DNA of 64,000 nt, taken from Duganella sp. BJB480 (lineage in GTDB: Bacteria > Pseudomonadota > Gammaproteobacteria > Burkholderiales > Burkholderiaceae_D). Positions 45,764-55,400 of this stretch are shown piece by piece. The notes under the pieces are model-generated. The model saw only the letters and a list, made by a program, of their open reading frames with translations. It made no database searches and had not been told where the DNA came from. How positions within the stretch are numbered: position 1 is the first letter of the stretch; each line of letters begins with the position of its first letter. The stretch spans positions 124,001 through 188,000 of the forward strand of contig QVIN01000009.1 of NCBI GenBank assembly GCA_003416985.1, read 5' to 3'. The position numbers and the translations under genes are program-made.

Positions 45764-48700
45764 TCAGGGTTCGTCGGCGTCGAACAGCACGCGGTTGCGG
45801 CCCTGCGCCTTGGCGCGGTACAGGGCGGCGTCCGCGCGTCCGATCAGTTCCAGCGAAACCGACGGCCGGGCCGGGTCGAACTCCGCCACGCCGAAGCTGG
45901 CCGTGACATCGATCGTCTGCCCATCGTCGATCGGGACCGGCGCCGCTTCGATCGCGCGGCGCAGCCGTTCGACCTGCGCCACGCCGCGCGCCCGGTCCAG
46001 CTCCGGCAACAGCAACAGGAACTCCTCGCCGCCATACCGCCCCACCAGATCGCTGGAGCGCACGGCGCTGCCGAGACGCGCCACCACCTCGCGCAGCACG
46101 CGGTCGCCCGCCAGATGGCCGTAGGTGTCGTTGATGCGCTTGAAGTGGTCCAGGTCCAGCAGCACCACCAGGAAGGGCCGCAGCAGCTGGCCGGCGCGCA
46201 GCACTTCCTCCTCCAGATATTCCATCATCGCGGCGCGGTTCCACGCCTTGGTCAAGCCGTCCTGCATTGCGCGCAGCCGCAACGCATCCTGCGACTGCTC
46301 CAGTTCCAGCGTGCGCTCGCGCACCAACTCCCGCACCAGTTTCTCCATCCGGGCGTTTTTGAGCGTCAACGAGCGCAAACGGTAACGGTGGAAGGCGACG
46401 ACGGCGGCTATCGCCGTGATCCCGCAAACGGCGTAAAAAATCCCCGTCTGCCACCAAGGTGGAGTGATGCTGAAGGCGATCTCGCGCGGCGGCGACATCG
46501 CGCCCGTTTCCAGGTCGGCCACCCCGTACTGCAAACGATATTGGCCCGGCGCCAGGGCAGCATAGCGGATACCGGGACTGGCCGCGAGCGACCACGCACG
46601 CTCCAAGCCATCCAGCCGGTAGCGGAAGCGCAGCCCGGCGCGGTGCTGGAAAGTCAGACTGGCCAGATTGAAGTTCAGTGCGCCTTCCGACCAGGGCAGC
46701 GACATGCCAGGTCTTAATCCGAGCGGCTGGTCGTTGCGTGTTACGCTTTCCAGCACGCCGCCTAAGGCCGGCGCCGCAAACAGGCGCTCCGGGCGTAGGA
46801 GATGCGACACACCGCCGCTGGTCGCGATCCAGATTGAGCGATCGGTGTCCTCATAAAATGCGCGACCGTTTAAATCATCCCAGACCAGGCCGTCGTTCTG
46901 GTTGAACCGGCGCCACTGCGTCCCGTTGCGCACCGCGATGCCGCCGCCGGTGCCGACCCACAACCAGCCACGGCTATCCTCGTACACCGCCAGGACGTTG
47001 GTGTTGTGCAAGGGCACCTGCTTCAGTTGCGCCAGTTCCAGCCCTTGCCGGCCCAGGCGCGCCTGCCACAGCCCGGTCGCACTACTGCCCAGCCACAAGG
47101 CGCCGCCGGCGCCGCAGGCCAGCGAGTCGAACGCCACGTTGCCAGCTTGTGACTTCAAGGCATAGCGGTTCAATTTCTGCTGGTGGAAGCGCAACAAGGC
47201 ATGTTCGCTCAGAAACCAGAGCGCGCCTTCCTTGCTGCGACAGGCGCCGCTGAAATTGCCGTCGGCAAAACCAGCCATGGCCGCCCAGCCGACAGGGCGC
47301 CGGGGCCGGCCTCCGCGTTCGGGATGTTCCAGCACATACACGCCGTTATTGGCGCCGATCCAGAGCGCACCGTCGGCGCCGAACAACAGGCGGTAGATGA
47401 TGGTCTCCGGCAGGATCGCCACCTGCAACTCGGCCCCGGACTGCGCATCATGCTTGAACAACAAGCCGGAATAGGTGGCGCTCCAGACCTGGCCGCGCAC
47501 ATCGATGGCCTGGTCCGCCCATTGGTGATTGGTATGGCCCGTCACTGCGCGCAGCGCTATCGGGCCGGACCGGTGCTCCATCAGCACCGGCCCGGAACGG
47601 GTGCCGACGTGCATGCGCCCCGCGCCGTCCCGCGCGAACGAAAGCGCCACGTCGTCGGGCAAGCCCTGGGCCGTGGTCCAGTTTTCCCACATGCCATAAC
47701 CACGCCACCGGATCAGGCCGTGTCCGCGCGTCCCGACCCACAGGCCCCGATCGCGGTCCGACAGTACGGCAGTTACACCACCGCCGGTTTTGAGGCCGTT
47801 ACGCTGCTCGAACAATTCCCAGTGATCCTGGCGCCAGCGCGCCAGTCCGGTATCGATGCTGCTGAGGATATTGTGATCGGCGTCGGTAGCCAGCGCCGCC
47901 ACCTGACTGATCTTGCGCATCAAATCACCCGGCGGCGTGCGATCGGCGAACCGCGCCGCACCGGCGGCCAATGCCACGACGTGGTGCGCGCCCCGGCTCC
48001 ACAGCGCGCCGTCGGCCGCGCGGATGATGTTGTTCCAGTGATCGGCGGGCAGACCCTCTTCCCGGCTCCATACCGTGATGCCATCCGCATTGCCATGGCA
48101 CAGGAATTCACCGCATCCCAGCCACAAACTGCCGTCGACATCCACGCTGATGCTGATGAGATTGCCCAGCACGGGCTGGCGCTCAATCTGTCGCGCCGAA
48201 AAATAAGGCGTGATCGTTGTCTTGCCGCCCGTCTCAGAACGCCTGAGCAGCTTGCGTTCACTGATAAACAGCAGCGTATCGGGGCGGGGCGCGGCCAGCA
48301 TCTGGCCCGGCCAGACCGGCAAGCGCTTCCCCTGATACAGAACAGGAACCAGACGTCCGCCTTCACGGCGGTACAGGCTGTCGTAGGTACCCACCCACAA
48401 TTGTCCATCCTGCGCCAGCAGGGCCGTGATGCTGGTCTGCTCCAATCCCTCGGCTTGCGCAAAGCGCTCGAACTGGACGCCGTTGTAGCGGAACAGGCCG
48501 TTCTCGGTGCCCAGCCAGATATAGCCAGTCTGGTCCTGAGCCAGGGACGTGACGGTCAAATTGCCCAAGCCGTCCTGTTGGCTGAAAGACTGCAGCGGTA
48601 ATTGTTGCCCCCGCGCCGCGCCCAGGCACAGGACGCAGCTGGCTGACAGGTGGAGCAAGGTCCAGCCGAGGGTGCGGAGAGTCCATGAATTTAATATCAT
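45764..48700 (-). CDS. Two-component-type beta-propeller sensor with GGDEF output (diguanylate cyclase)
   Basis: 978 aa. Signal peptide to ~30 (CLGAARGQ), then about 12-14 'regulator propeller' repeats (W-I-G-T-x-x-G-L-x-R-Y/F type, e.g. GYIWLGTENGLFRYNG), a Y_Y_Y domain (FRYRLDGLERAWSLA, then GQYRLQYGV), one membrane helix (TGIFYAVCGITAIAAVVAF), a coiled coil and a C-terminal GGDEF domain. The cyclase is intact: DGLTKAWNRAAMMEYL, DLDHFKRINDTYGH and GRYGGEEFLLLLPE with an active GGEEF. It would sense a periplasmic ligand (often a polysaccharide) and make c-di-GMP. The gene starts 40 nt after an MCP gene on the same strand and may be co-transcribed with it. Confidence 0.9.
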   Translation of the reverse strand: MILNSWTLRTLGWTLLHLSASCVLCLGAARGQQLPLQSFSQQDGLGNLTVTSLAQDQTGYIWLGTENGLFRYNGVQFERFAQAEGLEQTSITALLAQDGQLWVGTYDSLYRREGGRLVPVLYQGKRLPVWPGQMLAAPRPDTLLFISERKLLRRSETGGKTTITPYFSARQIERQPVLGNLISISVDVDGSLWLGCGEFLCHGNADGITVWSREEGLPADHWNNIIRAADGALWSRGAHHVVALAAGAARFADRTPPGDLMRKISQVAALATDADHNILSSIDTGLARWRQDHWELFEQRNGLKTGGGVTAVLSDRDRGLWVGTRGHGLIRWRGYGMWENWTTAQGLPDDVALSFARDGAGRMHVGTRSGPVLMEHRSGPIALRAVTGHTNHQWADQAIDVRGQVWSATYSGLLFKHDAQSGAELQVAILPETIIYRLLFGADGALWIGANNGVYVLEHPERGGRPRRPVGWAAMAGFADGNFSGACRSKEGALWFLSEHALLRFHQQKLNRYALKSQAGNVAFDSLACGAGGALWLGSSATGLWQARLGRQGLELAQLKQVPLHNTNVLAVYEDSRGWLWVGTGGGIAVRNGTQWRRFNQNDGLVWDDLNGRAFYEDTDRSIWIATSGGVSHLLRPERLFAAPALGGVLESVTRNDQPLGLRPGMSLPWSEGALNFNLASLTFQHRAGLRFRYRLDGLERAWSLAASPGIRYAALAPGQYRLQYGVADLETGAMSPPREIAFSITPPWWQTGIFYAVCGITAIAAVVAFHRYRLRSLTLKNARMEKLVRELVRERTLELEQSQDALRLRAMQDGLTKAWNRAAMMEYLEEEVLRAGQLLRPFLVVLLDLDHFKRINDTYGHLAGDRVLREVVARLGSAVRSSDLVGRYGGEEFLLLLPELDRARGVAQVERLRRAIEAAPVPIDDGQTIDVTASFGVAEFDPARPSVSLELIGRADAALYRAKAQGRNRVLFDADEP

Positions 48701-48740
48701 TGCGACATAGGTCTGGCCATTCGTTACGCGGGCACCCGGG

Positions 48741-50453
48741 TTAAAACTCTTCCCAATCGCTGCCGGCAGAAGCTGGAAACTGCGCCAGCTGTTTCAATGC
48801 CTTCGTGTTCCTCCCCACGCGCCCGGCTCCACCCACGGCGGAAGTCACGGACATCGCGGCAATCGAAGCCGGGCGTCTTGGCAACTTCGTTGGCGTGCCG
48901 GCCGCGCCATTCACCGCGTTGATCTTGAACACGCCGACCACCTGAGCCAAGCTGCCAGCCTGGTCTTGCAGCGACTGGGATGCGGCGGCGGCTTCCTCCA
49001 CCAGCGACGCATTCTGCTGGGTCACGTCATCCATCTGGGTGATGGATTGATTGATTTGCTCGATGCCGGCGGTCTGCTCCTGGCTGGCCGCCGTGATCTC
49101 GGCCATGATGTCGGTCACGCTCTTGATGCTCTCGACGATGGCCTGCATGGTCACGCCGGCCTGATCAACCAGCCTGGCGCCGGCCTCGACCTTCTCCACC
49201 GAATCGCCTATCAAGCTTTTGATTTCCTTGGCGGCTCCCGCCGAACGTTGGGCCAGGTTGCGCACTTCGGTGGCGACTACGGCGAAGCCTCTGCCCTGCT
49301 CCCCCGCGCGGGCAGCTTCCACCGCCGCGTTCAAGGCCAGGATATTGGTTTGGAAAGCGATACCGTCGATCACGCCGATGATGTCGACGATCTTCCGGGC
49401 CGACTCGTTGATGGCCCCCATCGTGCCGACCACTTGGGACACCACGGCACCGCCCTTGACCGCGACTTCGGAGGCCGAGATCGCCAACTGATTCGCCTGG
49501 CGGGCATTGTCGGCGTTCTGCTTCACGGTGGAGGTCAATTGCTCCATCGATGAAGCGGTTTCCTCCAGCGAACTCGCTTGTTGTTCGGTGCGCGAAGATA
49601 AGTCGAGGTTGCCGCTAGCGATCTGGCCCGATGCGGTGGCGATGGTGTCGGTGCCGCTGCGCACCTCGCCAACAATTTTCACGAGGCTATCGTTCATGTT
49701 CTTCATCGCCGCCATCAGGCTAGCGGTATCGTTTTGCTTGAGCATAATGTTCGCGGTCAAGTCACCCTGGGCTATCCTTTGGCTGATTTCCATCGCATAC
49801 TCAGGTTCGCCTCCCAACTGACGCAGCAGCTTGTTCGTGATGACCAACCCTATCGTTCCTACCATGGCAAGAGTCACTAGCACAAGTGCGATCGACATCC
49901 GCGCCGCCGACCTCTTGGTTGATGCCGCATCACCGGCTGCCTTGGCTCCCAATTCTACGTTGTATTGGCGGTGGGCCTCAAAAACGGCATAGGTTTTTTC
50001 GAAGTCCGTTTTCAAGACCAGGGTCAACGCCCGCGCTTCATCAATCTTGTTGGCACGCGACAGGGCGAGAAGCTTTTCTCGCGCGACGTCATAGGCAGCC
50101 AATACGGCACGATCGTCGGCCAGCATAGACCGATCTTTTTCGTCGGTAATATCCTCCGCCTCATATTTTTTCAACGCCTCATTAATTTTTGTGCGCTCGT
50201 CGATAATCGCCTTGTCCAAGCTTGCCATCGTCGCATCGTCGGTATTGATGACGTGCTGGTAGACCATTTCTTGCGTACGGCTGTATGCCTGAATCGCGTA
50301 GTCAAGTTGCACAATGCTGGGAACCGTATTGGTTGTGGAATAATTCGCCGCCTCGTATACCGAAGTAATATTTCGTTGAGCCAAACCCGCCAGCACAACA
50401 ATACCAAGCAGTGCCGACAATAACAGCAGCAGCATTTTTTTTCGGATAGTCAT
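48741..50453 (-). CDS. Methyl-accepting chemotaxis protein with DWEEF tether
   Basis: 570 aa. TM1 at ~6-26 (MLLLLLSALLGIVVLAGLA), a helical-bundle periplasmic domain (~27-185), TM2 (~187-207), HAMP, then the shared signalling domain with GIAFQTNILALNAAVEAA. The protein ends in a flexible linker plus SDWEEF, a CheR/CheB docking pentapeptide as in the MCP at 17.97 kb. The upstream region has an elaborate inverted repeat (50567-50666). The propeller-GGDEF gene follows after 40 nt. Confidence 0.92.
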   Translation of the reverse strand: MTIRKKMLLLLLSALLGIVVLAGLAQRNITSVYEAANYSTTNTVPSIVQLDYAIQAYSRTQEMVYQHVINTDDATMASLDKAIIDERTKINEALKKYEAEDITDEKDRSMLADDRAVLAAYDVAREKLLALSRANKIDEARALTLVLKTDFEKTYAVFEAHRQYNVELGAKAAGDAASTKRSAARMSIALVLVTLAMVGTIGLVITNKLLRQLGGEPEYAMEISQRIAQGDLTANIMLKQNDTASLMAAMKNMNDSLVKIVGEVRSGTDTIATASGQIASGNLDLSSRTEQQASSLEETASSMEQLTSTVKQNADNARQANQLAISASEVAVKGGAVVSQVVGTMGAINESARKIVDIIGVIDGIAFQTNILALNAAVEAARAGEQGRGFAVVATEVRNLAQRSAGAAKEIKSLIGDSVEKVEAGARLVDQAGVTMQAIVESIKSVTDIMAEITAASQEQTAGIEQINQSITQMDDVTQQNASLVEEAAAASQSLQDQAGSLAQVVGVFKINAVNGAAGTPTKLPRRPASIAAMSVTSAVGGAGRVGRNTKALKQLAQFPASAGSDWEEF

Positions 50454-50566
50454 GCAGGGCCTTAAAATTAAATTCTCATACTAAAGCCTGTTTTATTCAG
50501 GACGCTTGCTTAATTTCTTTCGACAATTAACGTTACCATAAGTAGAAAATTCTCAGCATCGGCATA

Positions 50567-50666
50567 TCCCGATATGGAAGTAAGGTAATCCTTACCAAGC
50601 AGCAACTTGTACATTGGACGGTGTAGTGTCTGCCGGACTTGGTGGACGAGGTAAGGATTACCCTAC
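50567..50666. promoter_or_regulatory. Inverted repeats GGTAATCCTTACC / GGTAAGGATTACC and 22-bp half-site pair
   Basis: GGTAATCCTTACC (50584-50596) and its exact reverse complement GGTAAGGATTACC (50650-50662) are 53 bp apart, and each is itself a GGTAA-N3-TTACC dyad. On the minus strand AGGAT (inside the first arm) and GGGAT (around 50567-50571) are 22 bp apart, like the half-site pairs elsewhere. The MCP start is at 50453. It looks like a multi-site operator. Confidence 0.45.
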
Positions 50667-50793
50667 AACACAATCAAGATCGCCCGATGGAAGAGGTCAA
50701 GCCACTCAGGCACACTGCCGCTCCTAGGCATTAGCCGCAAAGTGTCACCTGGTATCCCCACCGGCATCCTGTGCGCGACAAGGAGGAAGTGAA

Positions 50794-50880
50794 ATGAGCA
50801 AACCCTTAGCAGTATTGATGTTCGCAGCAATCAGCATCACGAGCACCATCGCAGGTACTGCACCGCTATGTCCAAGCTAA
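50794..50880 (+). CDS. 28-aa signal-peptide-like ORF
   Basis: The ATG has a near-consensus AAGGAGG at ideal spacing. The product (MSKPLAVLMFAAISITSTIA plus GTAPLCPS) is a complete Sec signal peptide followed by only eight residues. It may be a broken start of a secreted protein or a tiny exported peptide. It ends 53 nt before the Hrp box of the repeat-protein gene. No relative is recognised. Confidence 0.35.
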   Translation: MSKPLAVLMFAAISITSTIAGTAPLCPS

Positions 50881-50933
50881 ACCTCCATGTGCCAGTCCCC
50901 CTCACCCAACACCGCGCCGAAAGAACCTAAGGC

Positions 50934-50995
50934 TTCGCCAGAAGGTCGTGCGCTTCGCTCGCGCGGCCATTTTTCGGCCTGCCGTCCACTACGAT
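50934..50995 (+). promoter_or_regulatory. hrp-II/PIP box promoter (58-aa-repeat protein)
   Basis: TTCG (50934-50937), 16 nt, TTCG (50954-50957), then TACGAT (50990-50995) as YANNNT -10 at exactly 32 nt. It overlaps the start of the longest open frame (GTG at 50948), which shows that translation must begin downstream, at the GTG at 51053. Confidence 0.75.
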
Positions 50996-51052
50996 GGGCG
51001 CCGCCGTTGCGTCCCCCTCAATCGGCGGCAATACAGAATTGGAGCAGCAGCA

Positions 51053-52411
51053 GTGGCCACCAGCCGTCCCCCGACCAGTACAACGAGCAACACCGTCTCC
51101 GCGCAGTCCTTATCGCGCACTCCAGCCATACGCCAAGCCCCGCGCTCCTCAAGGTTTCCCTCCCGACTCCAAGGGGAAGCCTCGGACTTGGCGACGTTCG
51201 ACCACCTGGCGTCTCGATTAGACAATGAAACGAATAGGGATTACGCGCGCCGGCTATTTCGATCGCACCCACAGCTGACACTCGACCAGCTATCGCTGCT
51301 GTCTGGCGTCGTGAAAAGAAACCTTGCGCAGGATCCGGCGTTCCGCGAGCTGCCCTCCGAGCTTGCGGTCATCCTTGACCAAACACCTCGGCGCGACCGG
51401 GAGAGGAACCAGCACTACGCGCGCCGGCTATTCCAGTCGCATCCGTATCTGACGTTCGAACAACTCGCGCTGCTGTCGGGCACCTTGAAAGGCCATCTCA
51501 AGGCGGATCCAATGCTCCAGGAACTGCCCGCCGAACTCGCGGTCATCGAACGCCGTACGCCGCGGCGCAATGGGGAGACGAACACGGCTTACGCACGCCG
51601 GCTGTTAGAATCGCACCCGCGGCTCACACTCGAACACCTCTCCTTGCTGTCGGGCGCATTGAAAGGCAACCTCATCCAGAATCCGGCGTTTCACAAACTC
51701 CCCGTCGAGCTCGCGCTCATCCACCGCAACCTCCCCCGGGGCGACGGCGAGGCGAAACAAGGCTACGCGCGCCGCCTGTTCCAGTTGCATCCGCAGCTCA
51801 CGCTTCGGCAACTCTCCTTGCTATCGGGCGCGTTGAAAAGCAGCCTCGCCCAGGACCCGGCGTTCCGTGCATTACCTGCCGGACTGCTGACTATCCGAGA
51901 CCGGACGCCGCAGCACGACCTTGAAACGAACAGGAACTATGCGCGTCGGCTATTCCAGTCGCATCCGCAACTCACGCTTGACCAGCTGTCACTGCTGTCT
52001 GGCGTTGTGAAAGGCAGCATCTCCCAGGATCCGGCATTCCGCAAGCTGCCCGCCGAGCTCGCGCGCATCAGGCATCAGTTACCTCAGCTTGCCCACGAAG
52101 CGAACCAGAGTTATGCGCGTCGGCTGCTCAAATCGCATCCACAGCTCACGTTCGATCAGCTCTCGCTGCTGTCGGGCGCTCTGACAAGCAGCCTTGTCCA
52201 GGATCCTACCCTCCGCGAGTTGCCCGCCGATATAGTCTTCATCGGCAAGCAGATGCCTCAGCTCGACGACGAGACCAAGACCGGTTACGCGTGCCGGCTG
52301 TTCCAGTCGCATCCATACCTGACGCTCGATCAGCTCTCGTTGCTGTCCGGCGTAAGAAAAACCTTGCTGACAAGGTTCCACGCCAGCGGGCGACTGACCA
52401 GCGCCCCCTGA
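51053..52411 (+). CDS. Candidate type III effector built of 58-residue tandem repeats
   Basis: 452 aa from the GTG at 51053, preceded by GGAG at 8 nt and lying 57 nt after the -10 of the Hrp promoter. Residues 1-45 are rich in Ser, Thr, Pro and Arg with no acidic residue until E43 (ATSRPPTSTTSNTVSAQSLS), a typical T3SS signal. The rest is six complete and one partial repeat of exactly 58 aa, starting at bases 51242, 51416, 51590, 51764, 51938, 52112 and 52286. Each begins YARRLFQSHP, continues with LTLDQLSLLSG, two variable residues and a K-x-x-L, then DPAFRELPAELAVI and a polar linker. Three helices per unit predict an alpha-solenoid. I do not recognise the repeat family. No catalytic domain; likely a binding or scaffolding effector. 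Confidence 0.75.
   Translation: MATSRPPTSTTSNTVSAQSLSRTPAIRQAPRSSRFPSRLQGEASDLATFDHLASRLDNETNRDYARRLFRSHPQLTLDQLSLLSGVVKRNLAQDPAFRELPSELAVILDQTPRRDRERNQHYARRLFQSHPYLTFEQLALLSGTLKGHLKADPMLQELPAELAVIERRTPRRNGETNTAYARRLLESHPRLTLEHLSLLSGALKGNLIQNPAFHKLPVELALIHRNLPRGDGEAKQGYARRLFQLHPQLTLRQLSLLSGALKSSLAQDPAFRALPAGLLTIRDRTPQHDLETNRNYARRLFQSHPQLTLDQLSLLSGVVKGSISQDPAFRKLPAELARIRHQLPQLAHEANQSYARRLLKSHPQLTFDQLSLLSGALTSSLVQDPTLRELPADIVFIGKQMPQLDDETKTGYACRLFQSHPYLTLDQLSLLSGVRKTLLTRFHASGRLTSAP
51242..52411 (+). repeat. Seven in-frame 174-bp tandem coding repeats
   Basis: Units of 174 bp begin at 51242, 51416, 51590, 51764, 51938 and 52112; a seventh starting at 52286 is cut short by the stop after 42 codons. 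No unit differs in length. Sequence similarity between units is high in the helix cores (YARRLF, SHP, LLSG, LPAEL) and low in the linkers. Confidence 0.9.
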
Positions 52412-52494
52412 CGAAAGCGCTCGTGGCGACGCGGGCGCCGGACCGCGATTGTTGCGGAAATCCGCATGACTGATATGCGAAAGGTTTTTTGGCG

Positions 52495-55400
52495 TCAGGC
52501 GGCGCCATCCGGCCAGGTGCGCGCGGGAGCGGGCCGTTGGCCCGGATCGGCGCGCTCTACCGGCTCGTACTGCACCCACTGGCCAACCGTGCGCTGGGAT
52601 TCCGCCAATCTGTTTCTCTGCACCTTGACGAAGAGGTCGATGCCGCGTTCAACCTGCATCCTGGTCTTCTCCCGCAAGACCAGGATGGCAGGCTCCCATA
52701 GCGCGGGCTCGGTCATCAGGTCATCGAAGTCGCGCTCCGCTCTTTGTACCAGATCCTCGCGCCCGGCCTTGCGCCCAAGGCTGGCTTCCGCGCGCAAGGC
52801 ATCCAGTATGGGCGCAGCTTCGGGCTTCAAGGTGTAGTCGACATACATGGTGGCCAGCTTGTTGATCCTGGTGAAGGCGTCGGCCTGTTCGAGGAAATTT
52901 TCAAGTTGTCTTTCAGCGACCACGTAACGCATATTCTCGTCTACCTGGGAAGCCAGTTTCGGTATGCCATAGTGGACCCAGGCATCCCAGTTGTCGCGTA
53001 CCTCCTGCTGAAATTCCTTAAAGCTTTGAAAGTCGATGGCACGGTCGGTACGCACCGGATCGATCTCGTCGTCGAATGTAAACACGGTGCAAAAGTGCGT
53101 CCGCCCCTTGGCCCGGATCTCCCGTCCATGGCTGAGATCAAAGAACCCGGTGGACAAGCCGAGCTGCCGCTTGTCCTCGTGCACCGTGCTTTGGACACTG
53201 GCACCTAAGCGTGCGACGACATCTGTTTTGTTCTGCCCGGTCGAATCCCTGTAGGTGGTGGTCATGTTGCCGGCGACCACGCCGCTGCTGCTGCTTGCGT
53301 CCTGCCGGGACTTCAGCCCGGCCGTGCCTCCGGCCCGAAAACAGGCGGCGCGCAACAGCGCGGCCACGGAAATATTCGATTCGGTGCCTATCGTTTTCCG
53401 CGGAGCCCGATCAATCAAGCCCACGTTCAGATTGGGATGGTGAGCGAGCAGCTCGCGCATCCAGTCTCCGTCCGTGCGCGACGCATCCGCCTGCGTTGCC
53501 AAGTGCGTCAAGTGTTCGAACAGATCCAGGAATTGCGTGACGATCGCCACATCCTGTCCCTTGGCGCGACGCGGAATGCGCAGTTGCACGCCTTGCTCGA
53601 TGCCGCTCTCCCGCCTGACCCGCAGGTCGGCGGACCACCCCATCCCCATGCGCAGCTTCTTGCCCAAGGACCAGATACAACCGCCATTCAGTCCGGCGCC
53701 TGCCTGGGACAGATGGGCCTTCTGCTTGCCGATCTGGATGTAGGGGCCGGTACGTCCCATATAGAATTCGATTACACGCTCCGTGCTGATCTGCAGAGAA
53801 AGCACCATCTTGGCGCCGAGGGGGAGACCCAGCACCGCAAACGCCGCCGCCAGTGGCCCCAGATTGACGCCGCGCGCATGTTGTTCGGTGAAGCGTAGTT
53901 TGTCGCGCCATTCGAGGTGTGCGAGCATGTCTTCGAACAGGTCATGAAAAGTCTGGCCGGACACCCGCTTGTCCAGGTCGCCATCGTACAGCAGGCGATT
54001 GGCCTTGCCGACGGCAGCATGAAAGCGGTTCCGCTGCGCCGCTTCCTGCTTCGCCCAGTGCGCGGCTTCTCCGGTCAACTGCCGGAAGGCCGACGCGGCC
54101 TGATGCGGCGACAGTAATTGTCGCTGTATCAGCGACATGGCCTCAGGCAAGGTGTGCTCAGTCGCCTGCAACGCCCGCCACGCCGCATCGAATCCATCAT
54201 GCGGTGAGGCCTTGGCCTTCGTCACGTCGCCCTGTTCGAAGTGCCGCCGCAACTCGCCTTGGCGTTCGGCGATGGCTGCCAATGCGGCAGTGTCGAACTT
54301 CAAGGTCAGCAGATCGGTCCCGATCGGTGTTCTTTGCACCTGTTCGGCCAATGCCTGCAAGGCCAACTCTCCGTCCGTCGGCCGCTGGCCGGGGGGCAGT
54401 TGCTGCCGGCGCGCCGACACGTAGTCCATCAGGCAATCGGCGGCTTTGGCGAGTTCGTCGCGCGCGCGGCGTTTGGGCGTCGGCAAGCCGGTGGCGGTGG
54501 CAAGCGTCAGCGCCTCGCGTAACGCATGGTAGGGACTGTGGGCACGGGCTTGCCACGGCCTGCGCGAGGAGGCGGCATCGTGCTGCCAGTCCGCCAGCAT
54601 CCGCAAGTGCTGGTTTGCCTTCTGATAGTGTGAATCCGCTGCGTTATCCTGGTAGCCGTTGCGAAATCCATGATAGGCCGCACGTTCGTCGACTGTCGCG
54701 GCAGCGAGTCCCAGGGCAACCGACGGCGCCTGCAACGCACATCGCACAGCACGTTTGGCGTTTTCCAGATAGCGCCGTCCCGCCCCGTCCTCCGGCGACG
54801 CACGGCGCAGCGCATCGTCCGCTTGCAGATAGATCCTGGCCGCGTAGAGCTGTTCTTTTGACCGCACCATCTCCCCCGGCGCAAACAGATGGCTGACGAC
54901 TTGCATCCCCCGCGGCACGGAGGCCAACAGGCCGAGCATGACGCGCGATTTTTCCGACAAGCCGGGCATGCCTGTCAAGGCAGCGCCCGGCCCACCCTGC
55001 GCTGAAATCAGGTCGCTTAAGGAGCACGCTCGCATTTCGCACAATATGGCATCGGCCTCGACGGGGTCTTCGCCGCTCGCGATGCTCAGCGCCTGCATGC
55101 CGATGGCTAACACGGACGATGCCGCCAGCGCATCCACCCCGAAGGCGCCAACCTTCCGCTCCAAGCCATCGGCCCAGATGCGCAAGGCCGGCGGCGACCA
55201 CGCGGTGGCCACCCCGGTCTGAAAGCCCGGCATATGGCCGAGCAGCCTGGACAACAGCGCCTGCGATTCCCCGCCTAACTCCATACGGGATTTCCGCGCT
55301 CTTGTGCTGGTTTCCTCAAGTACGGCGGCATTGCGTTTCATCACCTCCTGCAGTGGCGGCAGCAGCACCTCCAGATCCGCGATCCCGTCGCCCACTTCCC

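Noticed and set aside
50454..50600. Flagellar sigma-28 promoter for the MCP (a GCCGATGC on the minus strand).
   Set aside because: No TAAA-type -35 at the required 15-nt spacing.
50948..51052. Upstream start (GTG at 50948) of the 58-aa-repeat gene.
   Set aside because: It lies inside the Hrp box and ahead of the -10; the GTG at 51053 has a ribosome site and gives a T3SS-like N terminus.
51242..52411. Resemblance of the 58-aa repeats to TAL-effector repeats (L-T-x-D-Q followed by two variable residues).
   Set aside because: The unit is 58 rather than 33-35 residues, the Gly-Gly-K-Q-A-L core is missing and the variable pair is hydrophobic (VV, TL, AL, VR), unlike TAL di-residues. I treat the likeness as superficial.
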